From assembly GCA_017511205.1 (NCBI GenBank), contig JAFWLE010000009.1, positions 21,341 through 85,340 on the forward strand: a stretch of 64,000 nt of DNA, in the 5' to 3' direction. Source of the stretch: Candidatus Saccharimonadota bacterium. GTDB taxonomy: Bacteria > Patescibacteriota > Saccharimonadia > Saccharimonadales > Saccharimonadaceae. Positions 44,628-54,465 of the stretch are shown piece by piece. Position numbers and translations under genes: made by a program. Under the pieces are notes generated by a model that was given only the letters and a program-made list of their open reading frames with translations, did no database searches and was not told the origin of the DNA. Within the stretch, counting starts at the first letter, position 1. Each line of letters begins with the position of its first letter.

Positions 44628-45775
44628 TTTTGTTCCTTATCTATAGTTTTTTCTAACTTTTCGATTTTTTCTTCTAGCTCCGCTTGGGACTTTGATAAAT
44701 TCTTTACTAGATTTATTGTATTAATTCTTTGTCTGTAACCCGGTAAAACCTTCCTTACGGCTTTTGAAGCAAATTTTCTCAAACGATTCCGACCCTCATG
44801 CAACGGTCTAAAAGCCACGTAAAGATTGGGGTGCTTAATCGCTAGGTCCTTCGCATTATGCCTTCCAATTCCATCCAATCCCTCATCATCTAGATAACCT
44901 TCCTTTTTAATACGCGCATAATCTTTTTTTACAGTTTTGCCAAATTCTCTTGCCGCCTTACTAGTCAGTCTCCTCATATTCCAAATATAACTACTAAACC
45001 TCATCGCCGTTAAAGTATGGCCATACTCTTCCATCAAACCCTTTTCTTTCAAGTATCTTTCCACCTCGTCATATTCATCTCTTACCGCATATATCTTGCC
45101 ATCGCTTTTTACTGAAGAATTTGGATTGTCTTGACGATAGTGCAAAAACGCTTCATTTGTAAAATAAGCTCTTCTCGCAGTTGCCCAAACCTTAAAATTG
45201 AATCCTGCGTCCTGATACGAAGCCCCTGGTGAAGGCAAAAACCAAATGTCATTTGCTTTTAAAAAATCATTTCGATAAATTGCGCTCCAGATACTAGGTT
45301 GTTCGTAAAAAACGTGCCGTTCTTCGCGCGGGTCAATCACCTTATCTGTCTCCTGAGGCAAAAACATATTACTCTTATCACCGTCTTTATGTTTATCAGT
45401 AAAATACTCATAAAAATTGCTTTTAACTACTTCCACATCAAATTTTTTTGCAATCCCATACAATTTTTCAAACGCATCTAAATCAATAAAATCATCCGAT
45501 TCCACAATCCCAACATACTCACCCACAGCCTTTTTCAAACCCTGGTTCATCGAATCTCCATAGCCAGAATTCTCCTTGTCGATTATCTTAATCCTCTTAT
45601 CTTTTGCTGCATATTTTTTGATAATTGCTAGAGAATCATCCTTCGACCCATCATTTATACAAATAATTTCTATTTCTTTTAACGTTTGCCTTACCAAACT
45701 GTCAAGACATTCCGGCAAGAATTCTTCGACATTATAAATCGGCACTAATACCGATATCTTCACTCTGCTATTCAT
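44624..45775 (-). CDS. Family 2 glycosyltransferase
   Basis: 383 aa. ISVLVPIYNVEEFLPECLDSL, IEIICINDGSKDDSL and YVGIVESDDFIDLDAFEKL identify GT2. Unlike the two genes that follow, the middle part (SIWSAIYRNDFLKANDIWFL, PSPGASYQDAGFNFKVW, FTNEAFLHYRQDNPNSS) is of the type common in capsule clusters. A C-terminal coiled coil (SKSQAELEEKIEKLEKTIDK) is present. TGGTATAAT lies seven bases before the ATG, a near-leaderless arrangement. First gene of the operon 45775-41374. Confidence 0.9.
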   Translation of the reverse strand: MNSRVKISVLVPIYNVEEFLPECLDSLVRQTLKEIEIICINDGSKDDSLAIIKKYAAKDKRIKIIDKENSGYGDSMNQGLKKAVGEYVGIVESDDFIDLDAFEKLYGIAKKFDVEVVKSNFYEYFTDKHKDGDKSNMFLPQETDKVIDPREERHVFYEQPSIWSAIYRNDFLKANDIWFLPSPGASYQDAGFNFKVWATARRAYFTNEAFLHYRQDNPNSSVKSDGKIYAVRDEYDEVERYLKEKGLMEEYGHTLTAMRFSSYIWNMRRLTSKAAREFGKTVKKDYARIKKEGYLDDEGLDGIGRHNAKDLAIKHPNLYVAFRPLHEGRNRLRKFASKAVRKVLPGYRQRINTINLVKNLSKSQAELEEKIEKLEKTIDKEQK

Positions 45776-45783
45776 ATCTTAAA

Positions 45784-47391
45784 TTATACCACACTCTTTT
45801 TTCGACTATAATAGAAATCCACCAATACGAACACAAACATCACATATCCTGATACATAAACCGGCATATAATACATAAAATATGGCGCCATAGCTGTAAA
45901 TGCGATAATTCCCGCCCTACATAAAATTGCAAGTTCAGCTACCAAAATCAACCATTTCTTCTTAAAGATTGAATATATAGACACTATAACCGTCAAAACG
46001 ATCGGAATCATATGATTCCAAAAGAATGAAAAATATGGCGCAGCATGAAATTCAGGAGTACCAGCCAGTACATTAATTGTCCCCGTTCTAAGTTCATTAT
46101 TAATTGGTTTCTTCATTTTTGAATCAGTTTTATCCCACATAGCCTTCTCTGGAGTACCTTCAGTAAAAATATTTGCAGCTGTTACAGCTGTTGAACGAGT
46201 GTATGGCCCACCACCTTCATCGTAAGCCCCAGCTGCTGTTTGCCAAAACATATCCCATACTGCCGTAGCGGTTCTTTGAGGATGCTTCACGATCATACCA
46301 ATTGCCGTCTTAAAGAAAGCTGAATAGTCTTCACTACTATAACCGCTTTTCATGCATTCATGGTAAACTAGCTCCTCTGTCAAATCAGGATTGTCCTCCA
46401 CACAATCTAAATCTAATACTTTTCCTATTTCATTCTTTTCATTTTCCCCTATTTCTTTATTCTCACGAATATTCACTACTAATGGATAAATAATAGCCCC
46501 TACCTTATAGTTTTCATTTCCTATCATCATGGTATTTATCTTTCCAATTGCCAACACCGCCATAAGTATCACTCCAAAAAACACTAATAAACGTTTCTTA
46601 GTGAAGAAATCATTTTTCAATAGGAATAACATTACTGGGACAAAAAATACAATAGGCAACCCTTCAGTTCGCCAAGCACCAACTATTACCGTTAAAATTC
46701 CAATTATTGTCAACCAATAATACGTAATCTTACCTTTAGTCATACTCTTAACCAGAATCATCGCGAAAATCAGTACTTCTAAATACTGATATATGGCCAT
46801 TCTATAGCCAGTCAATACGTAAAACAAAATCGGAAAGAAAAAGAATGGAACAAACAGAAAAACTACGCACCACTTTTGATTTTTTTTATATTTTTTAGCT
46901 ATTGCATGACTTAAAAACGAAACAATATATCCAACCATTATTGACGCTAGAAAAATTTGAATTATGATAACACCAGCAGCAAACGGCAAAGTCTGTAGAG
47001 CCATCACGTGGAACAAACCGCTAAAAAAATGTTGCCAAGGTGTAAAACCATAGTGTTCTGCATTATGAATCACCCCTAAATCATCCCATGCCCACGCTCC
47101 AGGCCAAACCAATATTAATAGCACCAATAATACTCCGCCATAAAAACCAGCAATTTTTATTAAATCTCTATATCTTTTGTCTTTTTTTTGTTTCCTGATA
47201 ATAAAGAATACTAAGTAAAATAATAAGAACAAAAAGATAAGATGCATAATTTTTACAAAAACCACCGTCGCAATTGATGCTTCTTCAAAAAACCAACTCT
47301 GAACTCCAGAAACATTTAACAAAAACCAAACGGAAAAAGCTAAAATTGCTGGCATAACCAAAGGCTTAGCTTTACCAAAAACACTACTCAT
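45784..47391 (-). CDS. Large polytopic membrane protein, GT-C-like
   Basis: 535 aa, about 11-13 hydrophobic helices. The first exterior loop has WPGAWAWDDLGVIHNAEHYG followed by FTPWQHFFSGLFHVM; an acidic pair in this loop is typical of GT-C glycosyltransferases that use polyprenyl-linked sugars. A larger exterior loop (about 300-440) has DCVEDNPDLTEELVYHECMK and WQTAAGAYDEGGGPYTRSTA. The family may be DUF6020-like, from memory. It probably adds sugars outside the membrane. TGATATAAT lies nine bases before the ATG. Confidence 0.72.
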   Translation of the reverse strand: MSSVFGKAKPLVMPAILAFSVWFLLNVSGVQSWFFEEASIATVVFVKIMHLIFLFLLFYLVFFIIRKQKKDKRYRDLIKIAGFYGGVLLVLLILVWPGAWAWDDLGVIHNAEHYGFTPWQHFFSGLFHVMALQTLPFAAGVIIIQIFLASIMVGYIVSFLSHAIAKKYKKNQKWCVVFLFVPFFFFPILFYVLTGYRMAIYQYLEVLIFAMILVKSMTKGKITYYWLTIIGILTVIVGAWRTEGLPIVFFVPVMLFLLKNDFFTKKRLLVFFGVILMAVLAIGKINTMMIGNENYKVGAIIYPLVVNIRENKEIGENEKNEIGKVLDLDCVEDNPDLTEELVYHECMKSGYSSEDYSAFFKTAIGMIVKHPQRTATAVWDMFWQTAAGAYDEGGGPYTRSTAVTAANIFTEGTPEKAMWDKTDSKMKKPINNELRTGTINVLAGTPEFHAAPYFSFFWNHMIPIVLTVIVSIYSIFKKKWLILVAELAILCRAGIIAFTAMAPYFMYYMPVYVSGYVMFVFVLVDFYYSRKKSVV

Positions 47392-47505
47392 ACTAATCTA
47401 ATTATATCACGATCGAACCCAAACTTTTCACCTATCACCTATTCTTTTTTTCGCCAAAACATGCTATAATACTAAAAAATATTTCTATAGAGAGTTTTAT
47501 ATTTT

Positions 47506-48297
47506 ATGAAAAAAATATTATTATTTATTCCAGGCTATAACTGTGAAAAACAAATACCTCGCGTATTGAATCAAGTCGACAAAAATATTTCCAAATATAT
47601 TAAGGAAATCATTTTTATAAACAATCGGAGCACCGACAACACCGAAAAAGTAGTCTTAAAGTATAAGACCAAGTCTTTCCAACCATCAATTCATGTACTT
47701 CGCAATGATGATAATTATAATCTAGGCGGCTCTCACAAAGTAGCCTTCGAATATGCCATAAAAAACAAATTTGATTATATCATTGTTTTACATGGCGATG
47801 ATCAAGGCAATATCCATGATCTTTTACCTGTATTAGAATCCGGTGAATATGAAAAATACGATGCAATGTTAGGCGCCAGATTTATGAAAGGCTCTACACT
47901 CGGCAACTACTCCAGATTCCGTACTTTTGGAAATCGTGTTTACAACATTCTTTTCTCTATAGTAGTCCACAAACGAATCTATGATTTAGGCTCAGGATTG
48001 AATATGTATAAAGTTAGTTCGCTTAAATCCAGATATTACTACAAGTTTCCAGACCGTCTCACTTTCAATTATTGCATGGTTCTAGCTATTCATTACTACA
48101 AACAGCACGTCAAATTTTTCCCCATTTCCTGGCGCGAATCAGATCAAACCTCAAATGTCAAACTGATGAGCCAAGCTTTTAACGTACTTGGTATGCTTGG
48201 CAAATATATGCTCCACCATAAGTTTATTACTTCTGAACTACGAGAACACCCTATTGAGAAATACACTTATAAGGAAATTAAGAGTGTTAAAGAATAA
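47506..48297 (+). CDS. Family 2 glycosyltransferase, dolichol-phosphate-mannose-synthase-like
   Basis: 263 aa. LLFIPGYNCEKQIPRVLNQV, IFINNRSTDNTEKV, YIIVLHGDDQGNIHDLLPVL and GARFMKGSTLGNYSRFRTFG match the DPMS/GtrB-like subgroup, which charges polyprenyl phosphate with one sugar. No C-terminal membrane helices are present. The next gene overlaps by 14 nt and encodes the membrane part, so they form a pair. TGCTATAAT lies about 35 nt upstream. Confidence 0.88.
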   Translation: MKKILLFIPGYNCEKQIPRVLNQVDKNISKYIKEIIFINNRSTDNTEKVVLKYKTKSFQPSIHVLRNDDNYNLGGSHKVAFEYAIKNKFDYIIVLHGDDQGNIHDLLPVLESGEYEKYDAMLGARFMKGSTLGNYSRFRTFGNRVYNILFSIVVHKRIYDLGSGLNMYKVSSLKSRYYYKFPDRLTFNYCMVLAIHYYKQHVKFFPISWRESDQTSNVKLMSQAFNVLGMLGKYMLHHKFITSELREHPIEKYTYKEIKSVKE

Positions 48298-49171
48298 AAT
48301 CATTTATTTTATTATCAATTCATTTTTCATTATTGTTGCTTTATTATGTATTAACTATAATACCATATTTAATAATAATTTTAGTTTTCCCTCAATCATC
48401 CTTATAGTTTTTCTTTTTTTAATTGTTCATCTCGCTCGTTTCATCCGCATGTATTTCATCCTTCTGGAGAACCTCATCAATCCAAACCGTTTTCTACAAT
48501 TATATATAAAAACCACTTTCGTTAGTACTCTTGTTCCATTTAAAGCTGGCGAACTATATAAGATGTATTGTTATAGTATCGAGACCGACAATACTCTAAC
48601 TGGGATAGTCACAGTCATGATTGAAAAATTCTTCGACGCACTCGTCCTCTGCCTCTTTATGGCTCCCTATTCATTTAGCCAATCTGTTTTTAATCCTCTC
48701 TACGTTATTTTGCTAGTATTCATTGTTCTAGTTTTAATCCTATACTTCTCTTTTGAAGGCACCTATCGATACCTCAATAACTTTCTTATCAGACGAGGCG
48801 GCGGACATAAGACGCTTGCTCTTCTTAAAATCCTAGAAGGCACCAAAAAAGGATATGACAGTGCCAAACATACCATAAAAGGACGTTTCGTTCTTCTATT
48901 GTCCTTAAGCATTATAGCTTGGGGTGTCGAAAGCTTATTAGTTACCCTCCTTAATTCTAATAGGTTAAATTTCGACCTCAATGTCGTTTTTCAATATATT
49001 AGCGATGGTTTCTTCGGTATTACTAATATTCTTTTCAGTCAATACGCCAGTCTCTGTGCTATCATTTTCATACCTCTTCTTCTTATTATCTATAGCAAAA
49101 AATACTTCATAGTTCTCAAAAATAAGAAAGGAGCAAATAATGGCAAGGCTAATCGTAGTCTACGACGATAG
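48284..49171 (+). CDS. Membrane protein, LPG-synthase/flippase-like fold (UPF0104 type)
   Basis: 295 aa from the GTG at 48284, with AAGGA eight bases upstream. An upstream in-frame ATG at 48188 would lie deep in the previous gene. There are seven or eight hydrophobic helices. FVSTLVPFKAGELYKMYCYS and VTVMIEKFFDALVLCLFMAPY match the membrane domain of lysyl-phosphatidylglycerol synthase/AglD-like proteins, in which E-x-(Y/R) and the ExFFD helix are conserved. It may flip the polyprenyl-linked sugar made by its partner. Confidence 0.78.
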   Translation: MLKNKIIYFIINSFFIIVALLCINYNTIFNNNFSFPSIILIVFLFLIVHLARFIRMYFILLENLINPNRFLQLYIKTTFVSTLVPFKAGELYKMYCYSIETDNTLTGIVTVMIEKFFDALVLCLFMAPYSFSQSVFNPLYVILLVFIVLVLILYFSFEGTYRYLNNFLIRRGGGHKTLALLKILEGTKKGYDSAKHTIKGRFVLLLSLSIIAWGVESLLVTLLNSNRLNFDLNVVFQYISDGFFGITNILFSQYASLCAIIFIPLLLIIYSKKYFIVLKNKKGANNGKANRSLRR

Positions 49172-50570
49172 CACCAAAGCATCAGGTCGCATCAAAAACA
49201 TCCTTGGCGAAAAAAGCTACGGAGATATGATATTAAAACGCCAATCTATGGTCTCTCGCATAAAAAAAATGGTAAAATCTGTCAAAAATCTAGATTTAAT
49301 TCATTTGAAAGATTTAGATTCATTCGACGTAAATACTTTTGCCCCAAACACCCTATTTTTCCACCTACTTTCTAGTTCAGCCGTCGCATCTCCAGATGAT
49401 TTTGTTATTCTTCTTAAAAAACTTCTCTATGCTAAAGACAATTTTATTATTAAAAACAGCAAAACTGTTCATGGTGCATTTTTTAAAAACCGTCAAAATT
49501 ATGCTAGTTTCCTTGATGAATATAAAAACCAAAAAAATCTTAGTTTTCTTCAATGTGATGCCATTGACACTAACACTTTTATTGATTTATCCAATTACGA
49601 TTCCTTACTAATGTATATTTCCAGTGGTTTTGATGCACGTTACTTTAACTCATTACAAGGTGACGCTTATACAGTCACCAAACGCAGTACCGATAAAAAG
49701 AAAATAAAAAAAGAATACACTTACTACTGGCTACTTCCAGAGTCAATGAAAAACTGGATGGTTATGCCTTATGATTACCAAGAAACTACAGAATGGGCAT
49801 CCTACACCATGGAACGCATGCCTATGACCGATATCGCCATCCGCTGGACTCACGGAGCAGTTGATAATGAAGAATTACGAAATATTTTAGACAAAACTTT
49901 TTACTTTTTTAATCACCGTGTTCAAAGAAAAATCAGCAAAGAAGACTATCAAAAGACTAGAAAAGCACTTTATATAGATAAGCTCGATCAACGCATTCAA
50001 GACCTTAAAAAAATGCCAGAATATCAAAAACTCAGCCAAATGATTGCTTCTGGTACTGATTTTTCATCAATTGACGAAATCGTCAACTATTACAAAAAGC
50101 TATACGAAAAAGTTAGCAAAAATTCAAAAACTCCGTTAATTAGTGTAATCGGCCACGGCGATGTCTTTTTTGCTAATATGCTTTACAGCAAAGAATTAAA
50201 TCTATTACGTTTTATTGACCCTAAAGGTGCTTTAAAAGAAGAAGAATTATGGACTGACCCATACTACGACATTGCCAAATTGTCACATTCCATCTGTGGC
50301 AACTATGATTTCTTCAACACCAACTCTTACTCCATTGATTTAAACCAATCCATGCACTTTGAACTATCAATCTATTTTGATAACACTAAAGCTAAAAACA
50401 TTTTCCGTGAATATCTTACTAACAATAATTATGATTACCATCTAGTACGTATTTATGAAGCCAGCCTCTTTCTTTCTATGTTACCATTGCATATAGATAA
50501 CCCACACAAAGTATTTGGGTTTATCTTAAACGCAATTAATATTCTAAAGGAGATAGACCAAAATGTATAA
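49140..50570 (+). CDS. Phosphotransferase (APH/choline-kinase-like) with N-terminal extra domain
   Basis: 476 aa, AAGGAG upstream. The C-terminal half has the kinase-fold catalytic loop VIGHGDVFFANMLYSKELN followed by LLRFIDPKGA (metal-binding Asp), and WTDPYYDIAKLSHSICG, as in aminoglycoside phosphotransferase/choline kinase folds. The N-terminal half (about 1-190) is of unknown fold with YDDSTKASGRIKNILG. It starts a three-gene set with a HAD phosphatase and a nucleotidyltransferase, joined by 8-nt and 3-nt junctions. It likely phosphorylates a small sugar or alcohol precursor. Confidence 0.8.
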   Translation: MARLIVVYDDSTKASGRIKNILGEKSYGDMILKRQSMVSRIKKMVKSVKNLDLIHLKDLDSFDVNTFAPNTLFFHLLSSSAVASPDDFVILLKKLLYAKDNFIIKNSKTVHGAFFKNRQNYASFLDEYKNQKNLSFLQCDAIDTNTFIDLSNYDSLLMYISSGFDARYFNSLQGDAYTVTKRSTDKKKIKKEYTYYWLLPESMKNWMVMPYDYQETTEWASYTMERMPMTDIAIRWTHGAVDNEELRNILDKTFYFFNHRVQRKISKEDYQKTRKALYIDKLDQRIQDLKKMPEYQKLSQMIASGTDFSSIDEIVNYYKKLYEKVSKNSKTPLISVIGHGDVFFANMLYSKELNLLRFIDPKGALKEEELWTDPYYDIAKLSHSICGNYDFFNTNSYSIDLNQSMHFELSIYFDNTKAKNIFREYLTNNNYDYHLVRIYEASLFLSMLPLHIDNPHKVFGFILNAINILKEIDQNV

Positions 50571-50970
50571 AGACATCAAGCTAATCTTCGACGTTGATGG
50601 CACTTTATGTCCACTTAAAAAGCCCGAGGAAGAATATATTGATCTCATCCCCGACCAAGCAATGGTCAAAAAACTCCGTGATTATAAAAATTCAGGTGCC
50701 ACTATTGTATTATTCTCTTCTCGCAATATGAGGACCTATAACGGCAATTTAGGGCTTATTAATGCCAATACAGCTCGCACCATGCAAGAATGGCTTTCAA
50801 AGTGGGATATCCCATATGATGAAATCTATTTCGGTAAACCCTGGCCAGGGCACAGAGGTCTTTACATCGACGATCGCGCAGTACGCCCAAATGAATTCTT
50901 AAAATACAGTTTTGATGAGCTCGAAACAATTTGCAAACAATCAACTAGAAAACATAATAAGAAAGGATAA
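50563..50970 (+). CDS. HAD-superfamily capsule-type phosphatase
   Basis: 135 aa. KLIFDVDGTLCPLKKPEEEY has the catalytic DxDGT loop, then TIVLFSSRNMRTYNGN and YFGKPWPGHRGLYIDDRAVRP, which fits the small capsule-linked HAD group (KdsC-like size). AAGGAG precedes the ATG inside the kinase gene. It may remove one phosphate in the same path as the kinase and nucleotidyltransferase beside it. Substrate unknown. Confidence 0.88.
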   Translation: MYKDIKLIFDVDGTLCPLKKPEEEYIDLIPDQAMVKKLRDYKNSGATIVLFSSRNMRTYNGNLGLINANTARTMQEWLSKWDIPYDEIYFGKPWPGHRGLYIDDRAVRPNEFLKYSFDELETICKQSTRKHNKKG

Positions 50971-50973
50971 ACG

Positions 50974-51696
50974 ATGAACATTATTATCACAATGGCCGGG
51001 CTAGGCTCACGTTTTCAAAAAGCTGGCTACAAAGAACCAAAATTCATGATCAAAGTAAAAGGCAAAACTCTCTTTGAATGGTCAATGATGAGCCTTACTG
51101 ATTTTAATAAACAAAAAGATGTAAAGTATATTTTTATTGTTAGAAAAGAATCAAATGCCCATAACTTTATACTAGAAAAAATGAAAGAATTTGGTGAGTT
51201 TGATATTGAAATTATTGAGATTGATCATCTTACAGATGGGCAAGCTACCACTGCTATGCTCGCTGAACCATATTGGAACGCCACAGAAGAAATGATTATC
51301 TACAATATTGACACTTATATCGAATCTGGCGTCATGAAATACTCAGAAATCTCTGGTGATGGCTTCATCCCCTGTTTCAATGCTCCAGGCGATCATTGGA
51401 GCTTCGTTAAATTAGACCAAAACGGCAATGCTGTTGAAGTCCGTGAAAAACAAAGAATATCTAATAATTGTACTGTTGGCTTATACTACTTTAAAACTTG
51501 CCAACTATATCAAAGTCTTTATCAAGAATATTATAAAGATAATCAAAATTTAGAAAAAAACGAAAAATATATTGCCCCATTATATAACCACATGATCAAA
51601 AAGGGCTTGACAGTTAAAATTTCTCTCATACCCGCAGAAACAGTCCATGTTCTTGGTACTCCAGCAGAAGTCAAACAATTCGAAGCTGAAGCATAA
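50974..51696 (+). CDS. NTP-transferase (sugar or alcohol nucleotidyltransferase)
   Basis: 240 aa. NIIITMAGLGSRFQKAGYKEPKFMIKVKGK is the nucleotidyltransferase signature (GxGxR...PK), with IYNIDTYIESG replacing the usual DxD and a C-terminal IPAETVHVLGTPAEVKQFE typical of LicC/RmlA-like enzymes. It links a phosphorylated precursor to a nucleotide. Three base pairs separate it from the HAD gene. It converges with 51706-53859 across 9 nt. Whether it uses CTP, UTP or another NTP cannot be read. Confidence 0.85.
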   Translation: MNIIITMAGLGSRFQKAGYKEPKFMIKVKGKTLFEWSMMSLTDFNKQKDVKYIFIVRKESNAHNFILEKMKEFGEFDIEIIEIDHLTDGQATTAMLAEPYWNATEEMIIYNIDTYIESGVMKYSEISGDGFIPCFNAPGDHWSFVKLDQNGNAVEVREKQRISNNCTVGLYYFKTCQLYQSLYQEYYKDNQNLEKNEKYIAPLYNHMIKKGLTVKISLIPAETVHVLGTPAEVKQFEAEA

Positions 51697-51705
51697 ACTA
51701 TCAGA

Positions 51706-53859
51706 TTATAGTCGTTTCAACACCCACTTCTGGTTTCTGTTTTCATAACTAGTTTTAGTGTAGATCTGTAAGTTGGTCTTACCATCTTCAAGATCAAGCA
51801 CATAACTAGTATTGCATGCATTATGTATCGTAAATGAACCATCCGCATTTTCCCAAAACATCCACCTTTGTGCACAACTTCTATTTTCCGCATACTGCCA
51901 TATATTTCTTTGGTTAGAAAACACTCCGTTTGTAACATCCAAAACCTTACCGCTTGCTTTATTTCTTATTAAATAATAATTATCTGCTTTCTCAACTTGC
52001 CACTGCTGAGATGCAAGAGCTCCATTCGCTTGAGCAACAGCTATATTATCAGCATTTAATGTCCCGCTAACACCTAAGGCTTTATTTTTATCGCCTGAAG
52101 AAACTATATTATAAAGACCACTATAATTTTTAACTTTAGGTGCAGCCTGTAAAGAAAAATTCTGATTCGCGTTGTTATAATATGTCTTTGCATATATCTG
52201 CAGGTTTGTCTTACCATCCTGTAAATCCAACACATATCCAGGATAACAGGCATTATGAATGTTTACAGTCCCGTTTGTATTATCTCCAAATATCCATCTT
52301 TGTGCACAACTTCTATTTTCCGCATACTGCCATATATTCCTTTGGTTAGAAAACACTCCGTTTGTAACATCTAAAACTTTACCACTACCTTTATTCTTAA
52401 TCACATAGTAATTGCCAACTTTCTCTATCTGCCATTGTTGCGATGCATTAGTGCTATTTGAAGTATTGAATAGAGCATTGTCTCCATTCATCATCTCAAC
52501 CACACTTAAAGATTTATTATTGGCCGAATTGATCACATATGTTCCTGAATAATCTCGTCTACCAACTTTTTTTATCACCCATGATTGGTTAGTATTTTTA
52601 TTCCTTGATTTATTATAAATCTGAACATTACTATTACCACCTTGAATATCTAAAACATAACTAGGGTTACACGCATTGTGAATCACAACTGTTCCGCCAG
52701 TTTCCTCCCCAAAAATCCATCTCTGTGCACAGCTCCCATTTTCAGCAAATTGCCACACATTAATCAAATTCGAATTAATTCCATTAGCGATGTCCAAAAC
52801 TTTTCCAGTGTTTTTATTTCTGATTAAATAATAGCCGCTTTTCTTTTCAATTTGCCAACGTTGATTAGTAGAATCATTAAAACTAACTGCCTGTACATTT
52901 CCACCATCACTAGCCCCTACCGTCCCCATAGCCTTAGGGCCATTAGTTGCTGCCAGAATATTATATTCTCCACTTTCAATATTTACTTGTTTCACATCAT
53001 TATACTTAACATTATTAAAGTTACCATTTGAAGTTATCCCCCCAAACCAATCCTGAAAATACAAATAAAAATTCCTATTTCCATATGCTCCACAGTATGC
53101 CGTACCATATCCCGCTGCTAAAGCTCCAGCATTTGGTTGATAAGGTGTGTACCTATATAGTGCTGAAGTAGCCAATGAACGAATATTTACAACTGACCCA
53201 CCACAATCCTTATTAGGATTATATTGTACATAGTTATTACCAAGTGGAAAATTTGTCCATCCACCATCTAGAACTGTCCTGAATAGTTTCGCCGCATTCC
53301 TTATCTGATTTTTAAATCCATAATATTTCGAAGAACACGCTGCGGTATCAGGGCAACCGTAACCAGTCGCCTTACGATAATCACCATTATTCGGGATTGG
53401 ATCCGTAATCAAACTCGTCTCTTTCTGAAGAAGCACAATCAACACTTTCGGATTAATTTTATAGTCTTGCGCCGCTTGCCAAATGATATGAGCTGCACTT
53501 TGTCCCGAACCAATCTCTTCGCCATCACCAAACCTCTCTTCAGAAAGACATACAAAATGGCCATTCGCCCAGTGCCATTTGTATTTACTATTAGCTGATA
53601 AAGACTTGTAATAATTATAATTCGTATTCGAACAAGGGTTCTTAGCTGTCAAAAACTTTTGAATCTCCGCCTCATTCATCGAATTGTAATTTCCCATTTG
53701 ATAATCTGAGATAATATACCCCGGATCAAAATTTGCTAATGACGCCGCATTGACACTCATATTATTCTTGTTTTTTTGTACTAAAAAGGAAAATAGAAAT
53801 ACCGCCACAAATACGCCTAATAGCACAAACCCAATCCGTTTACTTCTACGCTTTTGCAT
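51706..53859 (-). CDS. Secreted lysozyme-like protein with three ricin-type lectin regions
   Basis: 717 aa. A membrane/signal helix (about 8-27) is followed by a Cys-containing N-terminal domain (about 40-270) with HIIWQAAQDYKINPKVLIVL and LQKETSLITD, a lysozyme/transglycosylase-like pattern with a Glu in the expected place, and ATGYGCPDTAACSSKYYGFK. Three beta-trefoil (ricin, QxW) regions follow (about 285-430, 435-575 and 580-717), each with VLDxxNG, NIWQYAENxSCAQRW and IHNACxxxYVLDLQ. Segments of the last two are almost identical in DNA. It would act outside the cell to bind glycan and perhaps cut peptidoglycan. TAATG overlap with the gene upstream. Confidence 0.82.
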   Translation of the reverse strand: MQKRRSKRIGFVLLGVFVAVFLFSFLVQKNKNNMSVNAASLANFDPGYIISDYQMGNYNSMNEAEIQKFLTAKNPCSNTNYNYYKSLSANSKYKWHWANGHFVCLSEERFGDGEEIGSGQSAAHIIWQAAQDYKINPKVLIVLLQKETSLITDPIPNNGDYRKATGYGCPDTAACSSKYYGFKNQIRNAAKLFRTVLDGGWTNFPLGNNYVQYNPNKDCGGSVVNIRSLATSALYRYTPYQPNAGALAAGYGTAYCGAYGNRNFYLYFQDWFGGITSNGNFNNVKYNDVKQVNIESGEYNILAATNGPKAMGTVGASDGGNVQAVSFNDSTNQRWQIEKKSGYYLIRNKNTGKVLDIANGINSNLINVWQFAENGSCAQRWIFGEETGGTVVIHNACNPSYVLDIQGGNSNVQIYNKSRNKNTNQSWVIKKVGRRDYSGTYVINSANNKSLSVVEMMNGDNALFNTSNSTNASQQWQIEKVGNYYVIKNKGSGKVLDVTNGVFSNQRNIWQYAENRSCAQRWIFGDNTNGTVNIHNACYPGYVLDLQDGKTNLQIYAKTYYNNANQNFSLQAAPKVKNYSGLYNIVSSGDKNKALGVSGTLNADNIAVAQANGALASQQWQVEKADNYYLIRNKASGKVLDVTNGVFSNQRNIWQYAENRSCAQRWMFWENADGSFTIHNACNTSYVLDLEDGKTNLQIYTKTSYENRNQKWVLKRL

Positions 53860-54401
53860 TAAATATTTACCTCCCCACGAATCGAACCGGACCGTTCGCC
53901 CGCACTTAAGTTAATTATTATGTCTATTTTTCCTCCCCCAAGTTTCGCCACCGGCACGTCAAACCCCTCACATGTCGCCGTCGAAGCATTATCAATAATA
54001 TTGGCTATACTGCTATGAATTGTAGCATCATTCTTCTTCAAAATCAATTCACATTTTCCACTTTCTAAATATTGGTCAATGTTTACTCTAATCATTAGAT
54101 TATCACCAGATACCGCCGCATAAGTTACTGCTCCAGACAAATCATTATTAGTGTTTGGGTCATCACCGTCATATTGCTCCACTTTCTTCTTTTCTACGGA
54201 ATCACTTGTTAAATCTACGTTCTCTTCTTTTTTGCCATCCGTTGAATTATTACTATCATTATCACTTTGCGCCGTTTCCTCCGTCTCAGACTTATTCCCA
54301 TTATCTCGAGTCACCGCAAAAACTACCCCACCAGTTACAAGAAGTACCACTAGTACTAAACCAAACCATAAATATTTTCTTTTATTGTGTCTTTTTGCCA
54401 T
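53859..54401 (-). CDS. Secreted or membrane-anchored protein of unknown function
   Basis: 180 aa. A basic start (MAKRHNKRKYLW), one hydrophobic helix (about 11-30), an acidic Asn/Ser/Glu-rich linker (about 35-85), and a beta-rich C-terminal domain (about 88-180: AVTYAAVSGDNLMIRVNI, KCELILKKND, IDIIINLSAGERSGSI) with two Cys that may form a disulfide. AGGAGA precedes the ATG. It is translationally coupled to the lectin-like protein by TAATG, so it may help deliver or anchor it. Confidence 0.72.
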   Translation of the reverse strand: MAKRHNKRKYLWFGLVLVVLLVTGGVVFAVTRDNGNKSETEETAQSDNDSNNSTDGKKEENVDLTSDSVEKKKVEQYDGDDPNTNNDLSGAVTYAAVSGDNLMIRVNIDQYLESGKCELILKKNDATIHSSIANIIDNASTATCEGFDVPVAKLGGGKIDIIINLSAGERSGSIRGEVNI

Positions 54402-54465
54402 CTATGATTCTCCTATATATATCATATCACAATCATAAATTTTTTAAAGTGTCAAAATTATTATA

